Assembly (NCBI RefSeq): GCF_963675165.1
Contig: NC_087381.1
Span: 5,023,378-5,087,377, forward strand
Length of the DNA: 64,000 bases
Source: Halichondria panicea
Lineage: Eukaryota; Porifera; Demospongiae; Suberitida; Halichondriidae
Reading direction: 5' to 3'
This document shows positions 10,222 through 22,267 of this stretch, one piece after another. Each line of letters begins with the position of its first letter. Positions within the stretch are counted from its first letter, which is position 1. Position numbers and translations under genes: made by a program. A model generated the notes under the pieces. It was given only the letters and a program-made list of their open reading frames with translations, made no database searches and had not been told where the DNA came from.

Positions 10222-10311
10222 CCTACCTGTACTGACAAGCTAGTATATTGATTGAGAGTTGGAAAACAGAACTGGAGTGTGACTGGCTGAGTAGAATCTT
10301 GTTATTCGAGT

Positions 10312-13300
10312 ATGGCTCAAGGAACGACGGACGACAAGTGGTCGATTGATAAGCTGGAAGGCTCGAATTGGTCTACGTGGAAATTCCAAATGAAACACAT
10401 GTTGCTGGCTTAAAGGACTTTGGGGTCACGTGGATGGCTCAGAAACTATCGGAGAAGAGGCGGCTATACTCGTACTCCAGCCCAGACAGCTGAATTTGAA
10501 AGAAGAGCACAAAGGGCATTCTCGTCCATTGTCATGACAATTGCTACATCCCGGCTCTATTTGATTACTTCATGTGATGGAGCAAAAGATGCCTGGGATA
10601 CTCTGCGTGATCACTTTGAGCGTGATACACTGGCCAATAAGTTACTCGTAAAGAAACAATATTTTCCAATGGAAATAGGAGAGAACACGTCAGTTGAAGG
10701 TCATTTAAAGCAGATGAAGGAACTGACAGATAGACTGGCCTCGATTGGAGCTCCTGTCGATGAAGAAGACCAGGTGGTGACGCTGTTGGGAAGCTTACCT
10801 CAGAGTTATTCGTCACTGGTGACAGCCTTGGAAGCTCGAGAGAATGTGTCTCTAAGCTATGTACAGCAGAGCCTTGTTCATGAAGAGAGCAAACTAAATG
10901 GAGAGCGCGGATCAAACCAAGATACGTCAGCTCTACTGGGAGGACATAAACGAAAGTTTCAGCGTGGCAGAATAACTCTGTGGTGAAGAGGGACACATCC
11001 GAAGAGACTGTCCAAACCGACCGAGACATAAAGCAAAATCAGCTGAGTCAGAATCAGACACGGAGGAAACTGGTGCATTTACAACATCCAAGAGTACGTC
11101 CCAGACATCTGTAACCAGTAAGAGATGGCTGATAGACTCAGGGGCATCAAGTCACATGACCAACGCAAAGGAGCTGCTCACTGACTATGAGGAATTCTCG
11201 AAACCTGAGAGTGTGAGCCTCGGAGATGGTCGAACTGTGGACGCTATCGGTGTTGGAAAAGTTGACCTGTCCATGCAATTTAAAGTGAGTGATCCTAAAA
11301 GGTGTGTAATGTATCAAGTACTCTATGTCCCCAAACTTGCCTGCAACTTGTTTTCAGTAAGAGCAGCCGGAAATTTTCTTAAGTTTGGAAAGTCGAAATG
11401 CGGGATCAGAAACACAAGGGGACGTTTGCTTGGTCTCGTAGGGAAACTATATCAACTGGATTGCAAGACAACAACCCCTGAGTACGCGTCAGTTGCAGCC
11501 CGCAATCAGCAGGAAGAGAGTGCCGATCTCTGGCACCAAAGGCTAGGTCATGTGAACCAGCAGCAGATATACGATTTCGCCTCTCAAGACATTGTGAAGG
11601 GAGTAAGAGTCTCGAAGTCCCCAGATATCTCTTTCTGTGAGAGTTGCGTCCAAGGAAAGATGCAGAGGAAGCCATTTAAACCAATGGGAGAAATTCGCTC
11701 AACAAGAAAGTTGGAACGCATACACAGTGATGTGTGTGGTCCCATGCCAACGGAGTCATTTGGAGGAAAAAAGTACTTTGTCACGTTCATTGATGACTTC
11801 TCAAGGTGTTGCAAAGTTTACTTCATGCGACACAAATCTGAAGTGCTAGATAAGTTCAAGGAATACGAAGCACTCACAACAAATGAATGTGGTCTAAATA
11901 TCGGCACACTACGATCGGACAACAGAGGTGAATATGTTTCCAAGGAATTTGAAGCCTACTTGAAGAGCCAAGGGATTCGACACGAATTAACAACTCCCTA
12001 CTCACCACAACTGGCAGAGAGAATGAACCGCACACTCATGGAAGCTGCTCTATGTATGATTGCTCAAGCAAAATTATCGGATCGCTTTTGGGCAGAGGCA
12101 GTTGCTACAGCTGCGTACCTCAGAGATAGGATGCCTAGTCGAGCCTTCAAGATCAAAATCACACCATATGAGAGGTGGTACGCACAGAAACCGAAATTGA
12201 GCCACATACGAGTTTTTGGTTGTACAGCGTACGCACACATACCAGATTCGCAAAGAAACAAACTTGCAAAGAAGGCTGAAAAACGACGGTTTGTATAGGA
12301 TACTGCTCTCAATCCAACGGATACCGACTAATGGACGAAACAACATCTAAAGTCGTCATTCGAAGAGATGTCGTTTTCAACGAGACTGTTTTTCAAGAGA
12401 CTGATTCACTAACTGATTTACAGACCCTAACTTCAGTACGAACGGAAACAGTACCCTGTACTAGTGAAGCTGAAACTGAAGCTGAATCTGAAGCTGAATC
12501 TGAAGCTGAACCCGAAGCTGAAGAAACTCCTGAACCCGAAGCTGAAGAAACTCATCGATACCCTAGTCGACAACGGGCTCAACCAGTGAGGTATGGTCAG
12601 GATGAGTACATTAATGCTGCAATCCTTGAAAACAACCCAGCCTCAGTAGAAGAAGCATTATCAGGTGATGACTCTGAGGGCTGGAAAGCAGCTGCTGATT
12701 CCGAATATCAATCCCTGATTGAAAACAAGACTGTAGAACTACCAAGTGGTCGAAAAACTATTGGAAGCAAGTGGGTCTTTAAGGCCAAACGAGGAAAGGA
12801 CGGTGAAGTGGAGCGACTCAAAGCTCACCTAGTAGCCAAAGGTTACACACAAAAATTTGGTGTAGATTATGATGAAACATTTGCACCAGTAGTGCGTTTC
12901 ACATCAATTCGAGTGTTACTAGCACTGGCTGTACAGAAGGACATGCTTGTCCACCAAATGGATGTTGTAACAGCCTTCTTAAACGGCACACTAGAAGAAG
13001 AGATATACATGGAGCAACCGTCCCACTATGTCGAGAAAGGCAAAGAAAAACTAGTCTGCAAGTTAAACAAGTCACTCTATGGACTGAAACAATCTCCACG
13101 ATGTTGGAACGCTGTGTTTACGGAATACATGGAGCAAGCAGGATTTGTTCAAAGCAGTGCTGATCCTTGTGTGTTTGTCCAAACTGAAGAGGGTGACCTA
13201 ACAATCGTTGCTGTGTATGTGGACGATTTAATCATCTTAACCAAGACACCTGAAAAGATGAAGGAGGTGAAGCAAAGTTTGGAGGGACGTTTTAAGATGA

Positions 13301-14138
13301 AGGATTTAGGAAAGCTCCACTACTATTTCCATAGACCACGATGAAGATGGGAAGTGTATACAAATGCATCAGAAGCAGTACATACAGGCAATGCTGGAGA
13401 AATTTGGACTGACTCAAGCTAATGCAGCTTTGACACCAGCTGATGTAAACGTAATTCTCAAAAGGGACGACGAAACCAGCAAACCAGTTGAGTATCAGTC
13501 ACTTGTAGGAAGTCTGTACACGTCCAGATACAGCTCAAGCAGTGGGAGCAGTGTCCAAGTTTAACTCGAACCCGAGTGAAGCACACCTGACGGCCGCCAA
13601 GAGAATATTGAGGTATCTAAAGGGAACAGCCGATCTAACACTGAAGTATGAGAAATCGAAGGCCGATGTACTAATGGGCTATTCCGATGCCGATTGGGCT
13701 GGAGACCAAGACAATCGTCATTCTACAAGTGGAAACCTGTTCTTGATAGCCGGAGGGGCAGTTTCATGGATGAGCAAGAAACAAACGATGGTAGCTCTAT
13801 CCACCGCGGAATCTGAGTATGTCGCTCTTAGTGTTGCCACTCAAGAGGCCGTGTGGATGAGAAGATTGCTCACAGACTTAGGAGTGTGCCAAAAGGTGCC
13901 GACTGTATTGATGGAAGACAATCAAGCAGCAATCGCTATTAGCAAGAATCCTGTGTCACATGCTAGGACGAAGCATATTGACATCAAATTTCACTATGTA
14001 CGTGAAGCTGTAAAGGAAGGGATCATTTCATTGACGTATTGTCCGACAGAAAAAATGGTAGCTGACTTGCTCACTAAGCCATTGAACCGAATTCGTTTCA
14101 AGTCACTTCGCGACGAAATGGGCATGTCTCAGGAATAA
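10312..14138 (+). pseudogene. Copia gag-pol, broken into several frames
   Basis: ATG at 10312 opens gag (WSIDKLEGSNWSTWKFQMK). The frame shifts near 10410 and continues to ~10960. A zinc knuckle (CGEEGHIRRDC, first Cys pair damaged) leads into a frame with the protease site DSGASSHM at ~11135. The HHCC zinc domain (LWHQRLGH...CESCVQGK) follows at ~11530-11670. The integrase core has HSDVCGP and RSDNRGEY; the segment before the third acidic residue (SPQLAERMNRT) lacks a few residues usual for the family. Later frameshifts lie near 12296, 13328 and 13515. The reverse transcriptase (YVDD at ~13216) ends by 13330. The RNase H domain (YSDADWAGD, ALSTAESEY, VMEDNQAA-like) ends with a stop at 14136-14138. 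It cannot encode a working polyprotein. Confidence 0.93.
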
Positions 14139-14160
14139 CAATCGTAAAATTAAGTGGGAG

Positions 14161-14366
14161 TGTTGTTATGTAATTATTACGTAATGGAACATTCTAGAAT
14201 ACTCTGTAGAACATTCTAGAATATTCTGTAGTCTATTTAACCATTGTGTTCGTTTTACTTTAGCACATGTTCTTACTCCTGATTTTTGTCTCTTGTGTGC
14301 GACTGTCTATTATTATCTCTTGTTGTTGAATAGTCAACTAAACTAGCATAGACCTATATAACAACA
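14161..14366 (+). repeat. 3' LTR of the Copia element
   Basis: 206 bases, TGTTG to CAACA, followed by the GACGC duplication. It is uninterrupted and so shows what the 5' LTR looked like before the 8599-10192 insertion. Confidence 0.95.
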
Positions 14367-14989
14367 GACGCTCCATCCCCTCATCTGCTCCTGGATCCGG
14401 TAATTGAGGAATCGTATTGAATACATGCATGAGAAGGTAGCTACCAATTTGGTCTGTTTGATGAGGACAGATGTGCATGTCGCTATATACTATGACAACA
14501 CCAGCACATTAATTGATTATTATGCATGCAGCAGAAAGTTTCTAGATGATATATATAAATTACAAGCTGCATGGTAAACTGCTTTATTGATGACTATGGT
14601 TTGATGAAGCATAGTTATTTCCTGCAACTTCAAATCATTAAGTGGTATAGCCTATAGCAACAGATACTAAAGTTCCAGGAAAAATAATGCAGTATATACA
14701 CACAGCAATTTTGAGAAGTTCCTTGGCATTCTACATTATAGTGTTAATAGACAGAGTCATGTGTGGCCACCATTGTTTATATTGATGTTGGTTGTGCAAC
14801 GACATGCAGGGCCTACGTTGTGCTTTAGAGGAATAATGTGGGAATAATAGGCGATTTGAAAGGTAGTTTGTAGCTGTTATAACTTGACTAAAAGAATGCA
14901 ATCCTTACATACAAGGCTGCATAACGTTCAATTCTGGTGTTGTCATAGTAGCGACACATCTGTCCTCATCAAACAGACCAAATTAGTAG

Positions 14990-15265
14990 CTACCTTCTCT
15001 GAATGCACTCTCCAATGCAATGTACGATTTTTTAATATATTATACACTCTTTTCGAACCAGTCTGCTTGTTTCCGGCGTACAGACACTGACAAGGCCATG
15101 CATCTTCGAACTACCAGGTGAGGTCATAGTACAAGCCGGTGAAGCATCTTTACTCTCCGTAAATGAGGCTGCCACTCAAGTTGATAACATAACGCTATAG
15201 GGGACGGATTGCCCATTCTGTCCACACCAGTGAAGGGGGTGCATGACTCTATAGCCTCACGGTTC
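14990..15265 (-). pseudogene. Pseudo-exon copy of exon 2 of the gene at 16624-17700
   Basis: The inverse complement shares CCCCCTTCACTGGTGTGGAC, GTACGCCGGAAACA and the terminal GCATTCA of the parent exon, in order. Insertions and deletions break the frame. The homology extends into 3' flank (TAGCTACTAATTTGGTCTGT). Confidence 0.7.
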
Positions 15266-15779
15266 CAGAATTAACCTGACTGTATAATTATAGTGTCATT
15301 TGTTTTGTAATTATTTTGTTCAGACATGCATGCAAGTACGATATCATAATTAAATGGGTTTTGGTTATAACTATGTACTTGGATCTATAGACAGTATAAT
15401 TAATGTAGGCAGTACAAATGGTGGCAGAGACTCGGACAGACTCATGAAAGTGACCTCCCTCATAGCTATATAATTGATCTCGTTGTAATTATTTACTTCA
15501 ATTATCATCAGTTTTCTGCTTCGGAAGTTCCATGCACTGCATATACTTTTCCTGGAGCTTTAGCTGTGGCTATATATACAACCTTATGAAACTATGGATT
15601 TATTGTGGCAGGAAATAGTTATTATGCTTAGTGTAATTCATCAAAACACTGCAATGCATACACAACCATGCAGTCATCATCAATTGCTTCTACATGTTTA
15701 ATTACAAAAGTACTAAGCTTTCAACCTTTAGATTATACATCATCTATAGAAACGTTTCGACAGCTTAAGCGTAAAACAG

Positions 15780-16065
15780 ACCAAATTGGTAGCCACATTC
15801 ACTGAATGCATTTCGCACCATGTATACTGCTGTACAGTACCTGATCAATTACCAGGTCGTTATCTAGGTTCTTGTATCCTCGTTTATCGCACCGGCTTGT
15901 CTGTTTCCAGCGTACAGACAAGGACCATCTTCGAACTCCCATGCAGGTAACCTCTCCGAAAATGGGGCTGTCGCTCAGGTTGATGACGTAACGCTAAGGA
16001 CGGATTGCTCATTCTGTCCACACCAGTGAAGTGGTGACTCTAGCCTCATGATCACGATTCCATAA
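15780..16065 (-). pseudogene. Second pseudo-exon copy of exon 2
   Basis: The inverse complement matches 17395-17650, with CTTCACTGGTGTGGACAG, ATGGTCCTTGTCTGTACGC, GGTAATTGA and GCATTCAGTGAA in the same order. It is closer to the parent than the 14990 copy but lacks an open frame. A short upstream flank is also conserved. Confidence 0.75.
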
Positions 16066-16439
16066 TTGTCTGCATAGTGTGTATGTGAGGGAGGGGAGTA
16101 TGTTAAACTTTTGATCAGATGCACAAGCAAATTTAATTGCCGTGGAATAATTATCCACCAGTACTTCCATCAGGCCTAATCATTCGTACTGACCTGTATT
16201 AATTTCCAAAACCTGCCTATTATTCTCATAAATGATAAAGGTGCCTATTATGCCAGCATAATTCTCACCAAAATAATGTGCCTATAATTATAATGATTAT
16301 GCTCAAAATTATGCCCATGGAGCATAATCTACCAACCCCTTGTATGCATGGCAGTGTTTTGTACATAACAACAAAAATAATAATCACTAGATTAGTGGGC
16401 CACAGATATTAAAGTTCCTGGAAAAAATGCAGTATACAC

Positions 16440-16525
16440 AGCAATTCTTGAGAAGTGGAAGCAGTGGTCACCTATAATTATATATTAGGTGACCACTAAT
16501 TGATTCCATTTCTCAAGAATTGCTA
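16440..16525. repeat. Hairpin-forming inverted repeat
   Basis: AGCAATTCTTGAGAAGTGGA and AGTGGTCACCTA on the left pair with TAGGTGACCACT and TTTCTCAAGAATTGCT on the right, around an AT-rich loop. The repeat ends ~100 bases before the gene start at 16624. Confidence 0.8.
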
Positions 16526-16623
16526 AAGTTGTTTGTGTCACAATATCAGTTAGGCTATAAAAGATAAGTCTCTTAGAGTGTGTTAGTACTGAGTGACTGA
16601 GGAGTTGACGGTCAGTGTGAGCC

Positions 16624-17700
16624 ATGGCTGGTGTGAGCATTGCTTGGTTCGTTGTGTGTCCTGCTATTGGGCAACCTTTCATGATCGTCCCTATCAGAGT
16701 GTCACAAAAACAGTTGGAAGTTCTACTAACAGATCAAATATCTCTCCGCTACGAGATCCACGGAGTTGCAGATAAATACTTCAACCTGGTTACAGATGAA
16801 TGCATTAGCGTCAACGCACACTATGCAGCTGTATCTAGCTCTCTAAACGTCGTCAATCAAATCGGTATGCGTGCCGTGGGCAATAATGGTCAGTGTAGGA
16901 ATATTCTGGTCGATGTTGACGGGTGGTAGTGCTTCTGTGAATGGTGTCGCTCTCGATTCGACTGGCCGATACATGAGTGCTAATATTTCCGTACGTCGCT
17001 ACTCCAATCGAGTTCGTATCTCTGTGCCTAACTGTGGTGAGTTGATGACTCTTGTGACGTGGGTGTTCTGTGAGTCTCGTACTATGGATGATCCTACGGC
17101 ACCAGGAGGACGCGTAACTGCCAATGCGATCAAGTTTTTTGTTTTAAGAGGTCTTAACTTTGAGCACAGAGACTCCCACGGTCTAATCGGTAATTATAAT
17201 TATACTTGTGTGATAATAATTATGCTAATTATTTATTTAATGTTGATCTCTCTTGGACGAAGCAGCCTATATGCCTTATTTACTAAAACTACGTGTACTG
17301 TACGTAACTTCGAATTCCCTCATGTCCTATAATACATGCTACGACTATACTATTAACCTCCTCCCATGGACACCCTACAGGTCAACACTGGAACCGTGAG
17401 GTTAGTGTCACCCCCTTCACTGGTGTGGACAGGAACGGTAATCCCGCCCCCAATCGTTACGTCATCAATCTGAGCAGCCCCATCTCCGGAGAGGAACGAT
17501 CCTTCACCGGCTACTTCACCTGGGATTTCGAGGATGGTCCTTGTCTGTACGCCGGAAACAGACAGGCCGGTCCGATATACGAGATACAAGAACCCAACGA
17601 CTTGGTAATTGAGGGACGTTACAACGAGCATGTGGTGGATAGTGCATTCAGTGAAGATATCTATGCATACGGTATGTTCAGAGAGAACATGTGTGTTTAA
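16624..17700 (+). CDS. Two-exon gene of unknown function (GLIG-type sponge protein)
   Basis: ATG at 16624 is a good start (GAGCCATGG). Exon 1 ends at 17189; intron 17190-17380 has GT/AG borders; exon 2 ends at TAA 17698-17700. Exon 1 encodes ISLRYEIHGVADKYFNLVTD, NGVALDSTGRYMSANISVRR and a C-terminal DSHGLIG. Across the splice this becomes GLIGQHWNREVSVTPFTGVD. Exon 2 continues with FTWDFEDGPCLYAGNRQAG and ends FRENMCV. The frame slips by one base near 16920 between VDVDG and GSASVNGVAL, so this copy is either damaged or has a base error. No domain is recognised with confidence; a short GL-G motif is reminiscent of von Willebrand type D modules, but that is weak. Three partial copies lie nearby (2320, 14990, 15780). 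Confidence 0.6.
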
Positions 17701-18474
17701 TGTTAAAGTAGCTCCCTCCCATTTTCTTATATAGTAGTGTATGAGACTGGAACATTGGGTGTGTTGATCGTTTTGTATTGTTAAGTAGAGGTATTTACCT
17801 TATGTTAAGTAAATGTATAAGTAGATGTATTTACCTTATGTTTGATTTTTGTGACGTAATGCCACCTATGCTTGGTTTTTGTGGAGAGACCTCGTGGAGA
17901 ACTGAACGCTGTGTGTCTATGTTATTAAAACTCAAGCGAACATAATATTATGCTATTTTCGAACACTTGTTCTCGAGGACAGCAGCTCAGAGCACTATAG
18001 TACATGTACCTAACTATAGACTAGGTAAGGCTTTAAGTCCGAACTCACGGCCAACAAAAAGATTCCTTGGCGGCCGGAGCGGACAAGACCAAACACTCAA
18101 CTATTGGAACAGATTTAGTTCAACACAACACCAGCACTTTAATGGATTTTTATGCTACCAATTTGGTCTGTTTAATAATGAGAACAGATCATGAGATGTG
18201 TCGCTACTAGAACACTAGTACCAGTCTTAATTGAATGTTATGCGTATACCGTAAACTCTGCTTTACTATTCGCACACTTATAAATGCATGGGGAAGTAAA
18301 AATTGCTAAAACAGTTATACAATATCTAGGTTAATAATTATAACTAAACCAAAATATTGACTACAGAAAGTGAAATTATGCATATATAGCTAAAAAAACT
18401 GGTGAGCTATAGCTAAACTATAACTAGTTGCATGACTTGCATGTGTTTAGCTGTTTTCAGTGCAAAGAGGTTAA
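17701..18474. other. Spacer between convergent genes
   Basis: 3' flank of the GLIG-type gene, including a TATGTTAAGTA-type direct repeat near 17790-17840, and a segment at ~18120-18210 related to repeats in 14.4-15.8 kb. No gene seen. Confidence 0.55.
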
Positions 18475-21400
18475 TTAATGTACGTGCTTTGTATCAATTT
18501 GCTCAGCAACGTCAAGGTTAGCAACTGCAGGAGACCTTAGTGCTGTAGTGAGGGCTGACCAGGTTGTGTAAGGGGTGTCAGCAGACCTTTCGGCCAACCA
18601 GTGTTCCAGCATGGCAGTGAAACAGGGCTCACAGTCCCTACAGTCAGCCTTAATGACCTATCAGAATTGAAAGCATAGGTCACTTAATTAGATAGTGTAC
18701 ATGCTGAACACGGTAACATATATCAGTACATTAATACCTAATTGGCATTTGCATGGTATTAGTGTTTTGGGAACAAGTTTTACTGGGGACACTCACGTCT
18801 AGTTTGGTCGAGGCAATTCCGAGCTGCAGCCCCACACTCTTCCAGCTGGCACGTACCTCCCAGGTATCTTCTCTTACAACCTTCAAGTGCTTGTCAATGC
18901 AGAGAGGACCTGATATATAAAGAAGCTTAAACTACAGTTTATATTGCTTATAAAATGTATATGTGACAGCAGAGAATGTCTTTGTTGGTTTACCTATACA
19001 GCAAGATTCTGATCTTTTAGTGGAGAGATCACATGTTTCTACAAAGTCATCAGGAATTGGAGCATCAGCTATTTTCTGAAATTGAATAGAGTTTTGAGCA
19101 ATGTATTGTCCTTTCAATCACTCGACATAATATATATGTACTGATACGATATATTTAATCCTTTTTGTGCTACCATAATTACAGAAGTATGTTAGTTTAG
19201 TAGCCAACTTGATTGTTCCTGATTTGGTCGATAATATCCTGGCACCCGACTGTGGGAGACTCAAGTGCTTCATAGTAGGGGTAGGGGTATCGGAGATATG
19301 GGAGAGACAATCACTTAGCATTGCTGAAAGGTAATTTTCCACTCCACTAAGCTGGTGGTCTTCTTTTATTGACTACGACAAAAAATCAATAAGCTCACGA
19401 GTCTCAATTATAATATATATACCTATATAATTATTGTCAGTTGTGAATACATACCTTTCTTTTTTTGTAGCAAAAACCGAGTTGAATAGCTAGACTATAC
19501 CATTTTGCAGCTGGGCACAATTCTTTTATAGCTGAAACTACTTCAGATTCTTGACTAGTTTCTTCATCTTGAAACTGGATACAATTTAATCACACCATGA
19601 ACACACTAGAATAGAAGCTTCAATCTAAATACATAATATTATAAAACCCACTTTCAGGAACCAGGTACTCATTTGAGGGGTTGCATGTACAGCGATTTTG
19701 CAGCTCTCACAGTTTAGGCTTTTAAGGTCTTTGGGATTAAGTACCACCACCAATGATTCGTAACCTATTCTCTTCTTGCAATTGCTTTGAGGGCATTTGA
19801 AAGCAAAATCATAGCCCTGTGACTGCTGGAATAGAGAACTCTGTCTCATTCTGTCGATGACGTCTTTGATTGATTTCTCTAGCATGTCTTTGATTAATGA
19901 GCAGCAAAACTGTTCATGGCCTGGTCCTGGGACTCGTGCTACTCGATACTCACAGTACTTGGCCCAGGAAAGCAACACAATATCAAAACGCCCTTGAAAT
20001 CGAAACGTGATTTTGTTTTTGTACACCACTTTATGTTGCTGTTTCCCAAGTAATTCAAGTGAATCTCTGTAACTATTTAGTAGGTTAGCAACTAGAGCGG
20101 AAACAAATCCCATTGGCACAAAACCAGTTTTAAAACGGACACAAAGGGGCTCTGGATCTTGATCAGGATTTGCTCCATCGAGAGGCTTATTCAACACCTC
20201 ACTAGTGGCTGTTTGAAGAACTGCTGGAAGAAAGTACCCATCGATCGAATCAACAACCATGGGAACAGCTATGTTTAGATGCTCCAACAACGGTATTCGG
20301 TCTTCAATGGGTAAATGATTTTTTTGAGCAGCAATGGCTTCAATGGTGTGATCTTTGGGAGAAAAGAAACCCTTTTGCGTAAACCGATCGAACACAGGTG
20401 CTTCTACTTGAAATTTAGTTGGATCATAAATATTAAAAATAAGTTCACTAATAGAAGTGAAAACTGCTTGAGGTTAACAGATGACAATATCCTTCGAAAG
20501 TTTGAGCTTTTTATCTTTCTGAAAGTACATTACTAACCCGATGTACTTGTGAAGGAATCTTAGAGCAACTTTCACTGTCTCCGCATTCATTTTGAATTTT
20601 TCACCGACATCAACACAGTCCGCAAATTCTATGACACTCCTTTTCTTTTTCTGAGCAAGAATTTTCAAGCAAATACTAAACATTAACCACCGTGCAGGGA
20701 TTTTATATTGTCGAAATTTTCTTTCAATAAGTTTTTTAATGAGTTTTCTGTAATCATCAATTTCAGGTTTGCCTCCAGACTTATTATTAATTTGAAAGAG
20801 AACTTCTTTTTTAATTAGATTAGAGTAGTTGATTAGGCCGTCCTTATAAAAAGGGGTTGTTTCCGGCTTTGAATGAAGTTGCTTATTAGTGTTTTCTACT
20901 TTCTTTGTAGCTGCCTCACCACCAGTTTTGATGTCATCCACATAGCTTCCCATAATCAATGCAAGTGAGTTGACTTTCTTATCTACCTCACTAGAACAAT
21001 CCTGGTCAGAGGTTACATACTTCTCTACCTCCTCGTCAGAGTGACCAAAGCATGTAATACTTGACAGAGCAGTGAAAATAACTTCTTCTGGTGTATAGGT
21101 GTAATTTTCACAGATTAATGCTTCCATATCGTTTTGGTGTCTGTACTTTGTCTCCTTTGCAGTATCCAATTCCCATAACAGTTTCATGAATACAAGGTAC
21201 ATTGCCGGTCCAATTATCAAGGATGGTAGTAATTCTAAGAAAGCGGGCTGACCGCCAACGTCAGTAATATTGATTATAGCATGTAGATTTAGTGATGTTA
21301 GATCTTCATTGGAAGAATCGCTTAATGAACACTGCTTTGAACGTAGCTCCTCAAAATCGTCATAAGCTTCATCAATTTCGCTTTTACTTAGAGATATATT

Positions 21401-21947
21401 ATTCTGAGCTTTAGGAAAGTAGACAGTGTCGGGTTCAGAAGATGGACAAGTGTTAGAATTTAAGTTTGTAGCAACAACTTTTTCTTCACATTTTCTTTCA
21501 CTAGTGTTGTAATCACATCAATATCAGATGGATCCCTCGGATGTACATAATCGCTTCGTTGAAAAGGATTCACTTTTGTTTCTTCTGCAGCAGCTGCTTG
21601 ACTCATATTTCTGGTTTCAGTCTGAGCATTTAAAAGAGACATGAGTGCTCTCAATTCTCTACCGATGTTTGATTCACCAAGTAGATGCCAGCTTTGTGCA
21701 GTTGACAGAGCTACTGATTCGTGATTGTAGCCTAAGAATACTTCTCTATATTCAGAAAGGCCAGTGCTTCCAGTTGGTCCATTTTTGGGATCTTCATCGA
21801 TATCCCATTTCATTATGCCAAGCAATCTACGAATAAAAGTTGACTTTCCTATTTGTCCTGGTCCAAGAGCAAGTATTTTGAGATAGAACAGTTCGATTTG
21901 GTCATCGTTTTTTATTGCTTCCTCATAGATTTTATCCTCCTTTATCC
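18475..21947 (-). pseudogene. P-loop GTPase / COR-like protein with two C-terminal Death domains, with lesions
   Basis: Minus-strand exons read in order: 21947-19652, 19574-19455, 19372-~19148, 19075-18994, 18909-18797, 18657-18475 (TAA). All joins have GT/AG borders and keep phase. The first exon has Walker A/G1 GPGQIGKS (~21865), G3 DVGGQPAFLELLP (~21240), and a helical/winged COR-like region. A CxxxC / CxxC pair follows near 19770-19700. The next exons encode two Death-type modules: CPAAKWYSLAIQLGF with YLSAMLSDCL, then WKSVGLQLGIASTKLD with FTAMLEHWLAERS. Lesions: a frameshift in an A-run near 21475 and an in-frame TAA at 20474-20476. The reading frame resumes unchanged after the stop. 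A 5' exon upstream of 21948 must exist but I cannot identify it. Likely role of an intact copy: intracellular signalling scaffold. Two isolated lesions could also be base-calling errors. Confidence 0.75.
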
Positions 21948-22267
21948 CTGAAAATTGGTTTTAATTTGTATTTGTTCATTTGTGTACACATAATTATTCA
22001 AGGTTGCAGATCTAGAGTCACAATAATAAGGACCTGTAGCTGTACTGTAACATGCATGCGCATTGTGAATTGGTGCATGATACTAAGTGCAAAGCAACTA
22101 ATAAACTGCTGTATATGTATGCATGTATGTCTCGCTCAGGAAAGTCACGCATCAGGAATGTGGAATTGGTTGTGGCTCTACTGTTGGTTAAATACCTAAA
22201 AACTGATCTACTATTCCACGGTAGAATAGAAGCTACACATGCTACACGACTGTATAGGTACCACTAT
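21948..22267. other. Likely intron or 5' flank of the minus-strand GTPase gene
   Basis: Adjacent to the acceptor TTTTCAG at 21948. No upstream exon or start codon could be recognised with confidence. Confidence 0.4.

Larger units (their letters stand above)
8417..14366 (+). mobile_element. Copia-type LTR retrotransposon, inactive, split by another element
   Basis: A 5-base duplication GACGC (8412-8416 and 14367-14371) flanks LTRs starting TGTTG and ending CAACA. The order gag, protease, integrase, reverse transcriptase, RNase H is that of Copia/Ty1. The 5' LTR is interrupted at 8599-10192 by a Harbinger-like element. The 3' LTR is 14161-14366, preceded by a short purine tract AAGTGGGAG. Multiple frameshifts have killed the element. 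Confidence 0.95.
14372..16580. other. Repeat-rich region with duplicated pseudo-exons
   Basis: No intact gene. It consists of AT-rich segments in both orientations related to the flank of the gene at 16624-17700. For example, a block with CAATTTGGTCTGTTTGATGA at ~14440 recurs inverted at ~14970, in part at ~15778 and at ~18155. Blocks with AAAGTTCC(A/T)GGAAAAA near 14670 and 16405 are also related. The pattern suggests repeated local duplication and inversion. Confidence 0.6.

Noticed and set aside
10565-11029. 154-residue minus-strand frame
   Set aside because: It is antisense to Copia gag; no motif of its own.
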